Shown here in pieces: positions 58,001-64,000 of a stretch of 64,000 bases of DNA. The DNA is taken from NCBI GenBank assembly GCA_009760855.2, contig WPIO01000002.1, positions 4,372,001-4,436,000 on the forward strand, written 5' to 3'. The DNA is from Cristatella mucedo (lineage: Eukaryota; Bryozoa; Phylactolaemata; Cristatellidae). The translations under genes and the position numbers were made by a program. The notes beneath the pieces are model-generated. The model made no database searches. It saw only the letters and a program-made list of their open reading frames with translations, and was not told where the DNA came from. Each line of letters begins with the position of its first letter. Position 1 is the stretch's first letter.

Positions 58001-61000
58001 TTGACACCACATCGGGGCCTGGTACTATTGTGACATTCTTCAAGGCGACACTACAGGGGGAGGGAGGCACTAAACCAGATATGCTTTGGTTTCCCAGCCC
58101 CTCGCCTGCCACGTCAGTGACTAGGGCAAACTCCCAATGGCTGCCAATAGTGGGTAAACAACTAGGTGAACAGTTTCAAAAAGGCACCGAGCAAGCAATA
58201 TTGGGAAAGTCACTGCCCATCGTGGTGCAAGGATCATGAAAGGGATTAATAGCGATTGCCATCAACATACTGAATGAAGCCCAAGCAGAAGATGAAAAAT
58301 GCCCTCCTTGTTAAGGACCTGCAGATATATTGACGACCTAAAAATCCACGCGACTTTGGGAATCAACACAAATCTCAAACGTTGCCGAGTTTTTTCAAAA
58401 TCACTGCCAAGATACTACCACTAGGTATGATTAATATGACTAAGCAATACACATAGAAAATGGTGCACCCTGCCACCTTTGTTGGCCTACCAAGTTCAAA
58501 AACCTTGCACAAAAAACTTATTCGATGGGTTCGGAAAACAGCTACGGTTTGCGAAGGATAGCTGTTGATAGCACCCTCAGAACACGGCTAAATAAGAACT
58601 TTTTGATGTGCCAAGTATGTACCTCTAGAAAAAATTCATCTCAACGATTGTGCTGGGCACTTGTTCAGGTGTGTTTAAGTTTTGAGTCATCCGGTTTTGT
58701 GCATGGGCAGACATGAGCCAGACCTGGTTCGAGATAATGCAAGAAATCGATACTACAGTCTGAGCGAGAAACAAACCAACCACTGTTCATGATATAAAAA
58801 CAGAGCTGTAAGGCCGTGTAAAATTGCTTTAAAAGTCTTGGCAAAAACCTGACAATAAAACCCATTATTCTGCATCTATTACAAAATTGCCATTGAGATT
58901 AAGAGAAAGTAGTTTAATTTAGTACATGCCTTTGGCAAACCGGAGAGTGTACATCTACGAAATTGTTCGAAAGAATTCTTCAATACCCAGTCCATCAGAA
59001 AATGTCTTTGTAACGTGCCATCAATTTCTTAGTACTTTCGAACCATGCCAGGACTTGGGTCCTGTATTCTTAAGATAGCATGCTTCAAACTCTTGATAAT
59101 TGCTGAAACATACCCGACATGGTTGATGATGTGCATTTTGGAGAGGGTGATACGTCATGCAGCCAGTAAATCATACCCCGAAGTACTCTGAAGGTAATAT
59201 AAAATGGCATCCTTTGAAAATGACGACTATGCAGAAAGCAAGAAACTCCTGGGTACTGAAATACCAGAGTCAGTATGAATGTTTCTGGACCTGATAAGAA
59301 AGCCATGGTGGTAGCATGCATGGTTTATTGCAAATAGCATTAACTCATGCAAATCCTACGTTCCGATAAAATGTTATTGGCCAGCAGTCCATGAAACACT
59401 GTCATATCTGAGGTCATATCTCCAGAGTGCATGGGTTTTTCTGGCCAGCACTATATGTATATGATTGTGGCTAATAATTGTTAGCCAAACAAGTCCAACA
59501 ATTTTTGTAAATTCCAAGACAGCAACTTGGCAGCCAGATCTGCAGAATTGGTTTTTGAGAAGATGGCTCTGGCGATCTAGTGTGACCACAAGAAACCATC
59601 AAAACTTCATGCAATGCTGATTAGCTGTAAAACACATCAGACAGCATTCGACAGAAACCCAGCAATGAATAAAAAATGTAGCCAAACTGCAATAACCTGA
59701 CATCCCCAGCATGTTCAGATTTCTACTGGGCACCTCTGTCGCATTAGGATAGTTTCGAGAATGCTGGCCAACTAAAATTTAAGACAGATCATGGCCATAG
59801 TTGGCTTGGAAAGGCGGCAGCTACAAGCTGGGTTGCAGGTCACTGACTCATTTACAAGTGAATCATGCCTCAGGTGATGGATGCCATTTAACCGAACAAA
59901 AGAAGCAAACATTGAAGATATTCATGTGAACCTATGAAAATACCGCTTCAGCTAGCACGGGATCGGCCCAGAAGCAATCAAACCTAAACAAAGATCTACA
60001 CCTCCCAAGGGCTTCCTAACCTAAGCTCATTTAGCCTTGAATGAAACTCCAAAAGGAATGAGGCTGGTTCAAAAGGCTACTTGGTGATCCATTGCAGCAG
60101 CCACAGCAACTCCACGTAGTCGTTGGAGGGTGTAGTTTGAATCTAAGAGGCTTTACAGCAAAGGCTATTTGCCCACTTGGCCAAAAGAAAATACACATTC
60201 ATAGAGCTGCTTTGCACCCCACCCCTAAGAGCATCCACAAAATAAAAGCATGCATGTGATTCTAGGAGTCAAATTAACAGAATATCACAATACTATATAG
60301 TACTACGTATTACTATTATTATAACACAACAAGAGGATAAGAGGCAAGCGTGCTAATGCATGCACATTTACTGGTCAGCTTACTTCTGATCTTCCGGAAA
60401 ATAGAGCAACTCTAGAAGACTTGGGTCAAAAAACGCTTTTTCTAAAAACGAGACATAATACGTGCGTGTCGTATTCACGGCAAAGGAAGATTCATGGTCA
60501 CAGCAAAGAGAACATTGGCTCCAGGCATGCCAGAGCAGGCAGGCATTACAAAGTATATTACAAGTTCATGGCTGCAAGAAAGAGGTTACTACGAATCTCT
60601 GTTTTAGTGCACAACCGCAAACCTCAGTGTAAGCATAGCAACACAAGAGTACAGCCGAGAAGCATAGCATCTACTGGCAATACATACAACTTCAACAGGA
60701 GCACTAACCTAACATTTTTTCGTGGGTGTATAAGGATGACTGTTAAAAGGTAACTTGTGTATGAATTTCTCAGCTGGGATGCAAAATGAAAAAATGGTAT
60801 ATACCTTAATTTTATTGCTTGTTCACCAGGTGGTGGCAGGTAAGGTCATCTGAGGGTAAACGAGATCACCATACAAGATCACCATAGGCTAGCACAACCT
60901 GTCACCTAGTCACTGATTACAATAGGCCGGTTCAGCTTATCACACAGTCTTATCTGATCAAAACAGTCTGACACAACATCAGAGTGAAGATATCACTGTA

Positions 61001-61109
61001 AAGCAAATGCTTTACATGCACGCATGTGTACCCACACATACAGACACGAACTGTGAGCACAAACACACTAATTATAAGCACACACAGGCACAATTGGCCT
61101 AGTGCACTC
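58001..61109. other. no recognised gene
   Basis: About 3 kb of AT-rich sequence with short frames. The 60421-60753 plus frame (110 codons) is Arg/Lys-rich but unrecognised. Confidence 0.45.
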
Positions 61110-61735
61110 AGGCATGTACCAGCTTGCCTGTCATGAGCGACGAAGTCGCCACATCACATCATTTCTTGCCGACTGGCACTGACTCAGAGCCAAGCAACGC
61201 ATCGACTTCAAAGTTCTGCTGCTCACTTTTAGGTCCTTTCATTCTTTGGCTCCAGCCTACCTGTAAGATCTACTCCCCCACCAGGCTAGGCATCGTAACA
61301 GCCACTTTACTGAATCAAATCGTTTAGCTACACCTCACACGAACCTCAAATCCTTTGGAGATTGTGCCATTAGTTGGTCTGATTTTTTTAAACTTTATGT
61401 GTGTGCCCCCAATGCCCGGAACTCACTTCCGACTGACGTCACGACATCCATGACTTGACACATTTTAAAAAGAAGCTAAAACGCATGTATTTATCACAGC
61501 ATTTAGCAGGTCCGTGTGAATCGTCCTTTGTGTGCTTTTTTGTGCTGACACTGTGCTGCCACAAATCATATTTAAATGCTGACCCAGTGCATGTTACCTC
61601 TGTGTTATGCTTGTTGACATTGAGCATGCTACCAGAAACCATTCGATCATACTTCCTTTACAGAATATGTAAAGTACCTAGAAAAAGATTAAGTTCTCTG
61701 AGGGTGCTATACAAACACATTACTATTACACGCAC
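61110..61735 (+). mobile_element. LINE-A 3' copy
   Basis: Begins near VMSDEVATSHHFLP, matching the SCHITPLL region in an alternate frame. It runs through CCSLLGPFILWLQPT, NARNSLPT-like sequence, 3' UTR, hairpin and short tail. Frameshifted. Confidence 0.78.
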
Positions 61736-62231
61736 ATCGTACACGCGCATGTGGGCACTCATACTTGTACACTCAGGGCCAAAAGTATTAATGCACGGAT
61801 AGGCCAAATTCGGATGCTGTTGAGCCTACAAGGATACTTAGTGGCTCAGCAGTTTGAAAATGACCACGAGGCAAAATGCTACGGTCACGAAGAGGTAAAT
61901 TAACAGAAGCCTAATAAATCCACCCATTTCAGGTTATGCATTTGCCATTAAAAACAAATCGCAGCCGTTCTTGAGAATAGCACCTTGAAGAACATCGAAA
62001 ACAAACTTGGTTCAGCACGAGAGAGCGTGCAGGAGCTCAAGATATTCCGCCCGTTTTCTTATTCCTTTCCACTAAATCTCAGTATGAACCATCTCAGCCG
62101 AAGCATGCCAATAACTTCGCAGAAGACATTGTGCTAGAGTTATTGGCAAACGGGGCTAGAGCAATAACAAGCTTGCTCGCACACTGAGTAACAGCAAAGT
62201 TTGCAGCACCTGCATTCTGGATAACTATGCA

Positions 62232-62520
62232 AATCAGGGTTCCGTGGTCAGTGGACGCTGCTCAGCCACTGGCGAGCAAAACACCGAACCGATGGGACTG
62301 GCTGCTGAAGTTGGGTGCACTACATGCTTGGCCAAGTTATCATGCTCACTCGACGTCACTGCAGGACCAAAATTAACAGCCATTGCTGCGTTGGCAAGTT
62401 GACAGGACACTTTTTTCAAGAGCAGCGATGCAAGCGCATCGGCTGCCGTAGTAGCATAAAGCCGGGAGGCTTCTTTAGGTGAAGAGTCACTCACGCCTAC
62501 TGGTCGGAGCTCGGTTGATA
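62232..62520 (-). CDS. open reading frame, possibly a terminal exon, next to a LINE-A insertion
   Basis: The minus frame is open from the (ATT)n end of a LINE-A copy at about 62520 to a TGA near 62232, about 95 codons. It reads through SSPKEASRLYATTAADALAS and ends PLTTEP. It could start at the GTG/ATG region near 62494 or continue from an exon cut off by the LINE insertion. No domain is recognised and no splice site is convincing, so coding status is unproven. Confidence 0.22.
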
Positions 62521-63165
62521 GTAATAATAATAATAATAATATTGCACTTGATAAAGCGCCCTCAGAGAACTTAATCTCTTTCTAGGCGCTTTACATTTGC
62601 TGCAAAGTGATATGCAATAGAATAGTAAGTAAAATCATGCTTGAAAAACAAACAAAATGAATAACATGGTTAGGGGTTACATGCACTGGGTCAGCATGCA
62701 AATGTGGTTAGTGGCAGCATGAACAGTGTCAGCACGCATAAGCACACCGAGGACGAATCACAAGGACCCACTAAATGCTGTCCTAAATAGGTATGTTTTT
62801 AAGTTTCTTTTAAATGTGGTCAGGTCAGGGGATGTTCTGATGCAGGTCGGGAGGGAGTTCCAGGCTGTGGGAGCATACGAGCTAAATGCACGGTCTCCAA
62901 AGGATTTAAGGTTTGTACGAGGTATTTCTAGACTGTTGGATTCCGAAAAGCGAGTGGTACGATGCTTTGCCTGATGGGGTAGTATATTTGAAAGATAGGC
63001 TGGAGCCATAGAATGAAGAGACCTAAAAGTGAGCGACAAAACCTTGAAGTCAATCCGTTGCTTGACTGGTAACCAGTGCAGGTCGGCGAGAAGTGGAGTA
63101 ATGTGGCAACTGCGACGCTCACGACAGACAAGCCTAGCTGCAGAGTTTTGCACCAGTGACGAGGG
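62521..63165 (-). mobile_element. LINE-A 3' copy
   Basis: Minus strand. Opens within LVQNSAARLVCRERRSCHIT and continues in one frame through LPVKQRIDFKVLSLTFRSL, SSYAPTAWNSLPTCIRTS and FSGSL to a stop. Then 3' UTR, hairpin and (ATT)n. Upstream sequence shows no further LINE match. Confidence 0.85.
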
Positions 63166-63352
63166 GAAGCAAATTTCAACTATCGCGGAACAGCAAGTCG
63201 AAGGAAAAGGGAAAACTACACAAGTAAGTGCCTGCAGCAGACTGCTTAAGTTCGGGAATCGCCTGTTGGTGCTCATTTTCCAACGCATATATTTGGGGGC
63301 ACTGAATCACATTCCCACCCTTGTTTACCTCAGGAATGGTTACCTTTCTTAA

Positions 63353-63440
63353 CGAACAAGGTCGTGGGCTCAAGCCCGGTGACATGTAAAGCGCCTGCAC
63401 GGAGGTTATGTTCTCTTAAGGTGCTGTGCAAATGAATTAC
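63353..63440 (+). mobile_element. SINE-2 fragment
   Basis: GGTCGTGGGCTCAAGCCCGG (B-box region) runs directly into ATGTAAAGCGCCTGCACGGA, TGTTCTCTTAAGGTGCTGTG and CAAATGAATTAC, the LINE-A-like tail. Confidence 0.7.
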
Positions 63441-64000
63441 ATTCCCGGCATTATGGACAGGAATGTTTGTGTCGATGTGCTGCAAAGCTCTGCAAGTCAG
63501 TGTGGCCGATGGCTGCCCGGAAAATGCTTTTAATGAGTAAGCAAATGCAAATGCTTTGTATGAGTAAGGCAATGACCCTAAGCATACTGCACAGCCAATC
63601 AAAACGATTACTTTGCTCATCGCTGTCGAGATGATGAGTTGGCAAAGTCAGGCAACAGATTGTCTGAGTGATTGCAAAGGCTGTGGTTGTGAGTGAACAT
63701 TGTGCAAAACTATTCTGGGGCTGATAGCTTCCGTGTCCTAATATAGGTACAGACAGTCGTCAAAAAACCCTAAAAGAACCGCTTTCAACTAAGTATGAAC
63801 TACGAGGATACCAGTTCATGTACAGGTCGCATCCGAGAGAATTTTTGTAACAGCTCTGTGTTCCTGCACATGAAGAATTGAAACGTGAAAATCGTAACAC
63901 TTGTCTTCCAACGGCCATGCTGTTAGACTGCATAAATAATTACGGCTCTAAGCATATACTTTGTGCATACGTTGTTAGCAATATGCTAAAACAGCAGCAT
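63441..64000. other. no recognised feature at window end
   Basis: Short overlapping frames only. Confidence 0.45.

Noticed and set aside
1-64000. CRISPR array, prokaryotic operon or phage system
   Set aside because: No spaced direct repeats, no operon-like gene order; the content is intron-split genes and eukaryotic retroelements.

Overview
The window looks like nuclear DNA of an invertebrate metazoan. Coding sequence is split by GT-AG introns. Most of the rest is decayed retrotransposon, microsatellite and non-coding sequence. There are no bacterial operons, rRNA genes, convincing tRNA genes or CRISPR arrays. The species cannot be fixed from sequence alone.

The main gene content is a tandem array of three alpha-carbonic anhydrase (CA) loci, all on the minus strand. 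CA-C (41,507 to 34,160) and CA-B (21,514 to 15,111) can each be assembled by eye into six exons. Their splice phases match and their reading frames stay open (296 and 301 codons before the stop). They keep the three zinc-binding histidines but lack the usual His64 proton shuttle. No signal peptide is visible. CA-A (about 5.9 to 3.47 kb) is a decayed copy: its first exon was not found, a splice acceptor is lost, three exons have length changes, there are stops, and one zinc ligand has become Tyr. CA-B and CA-C share an upstream block with an inverted CCAAT motif and a GC-rich box.

Most remaining structure is mobile DNA. LINE-A is a CR1/L2-like non-LTR element with a hairpin 3' end and an (ATT)n tail. 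It has at least fifteen pieces, several reduced to the terminal 75 to 100 bases. LINE-B is a second non-LTR family. SINE-1 is tRNA-derived. SINE-2 is tRNA-derived and carries a LINE-A-like 3' tail. There is also a Ty3/gypsy reverse transcriptase remnant, a short LTR-flanked element at 22.07-23.47 kb, a dispersed LTR-like repeat that interrupts a LINE-B copy, and a large inverted repeat in the CA-C intron with a LINE-A inserted in one arm.

Layout: 0-3.2 kb, LINE-A scraps and an inverted repeat; 3.4-5.9, CA-A; 8.7-14.3, LINE/SINE/gypsy debris; 15.1-21.5, CA-B; 22-24.1, LTR element and LINE-B; 26.9-27.3, two candidate exons of an unknown gene; 27.9-30.1, nested LINE-A copies; 30.1-33.5, mostly featureless; 34.2-41.5, CA-C; 42-50, LINE-A copies and simple repeats; 50.9, a candidate last exon of an ER membrane protein; 53.8, SINE-1; 54.2-58, LINE-B and LINE-A; 61-63.5, more LINE-A plus one unassigned open reading frame.
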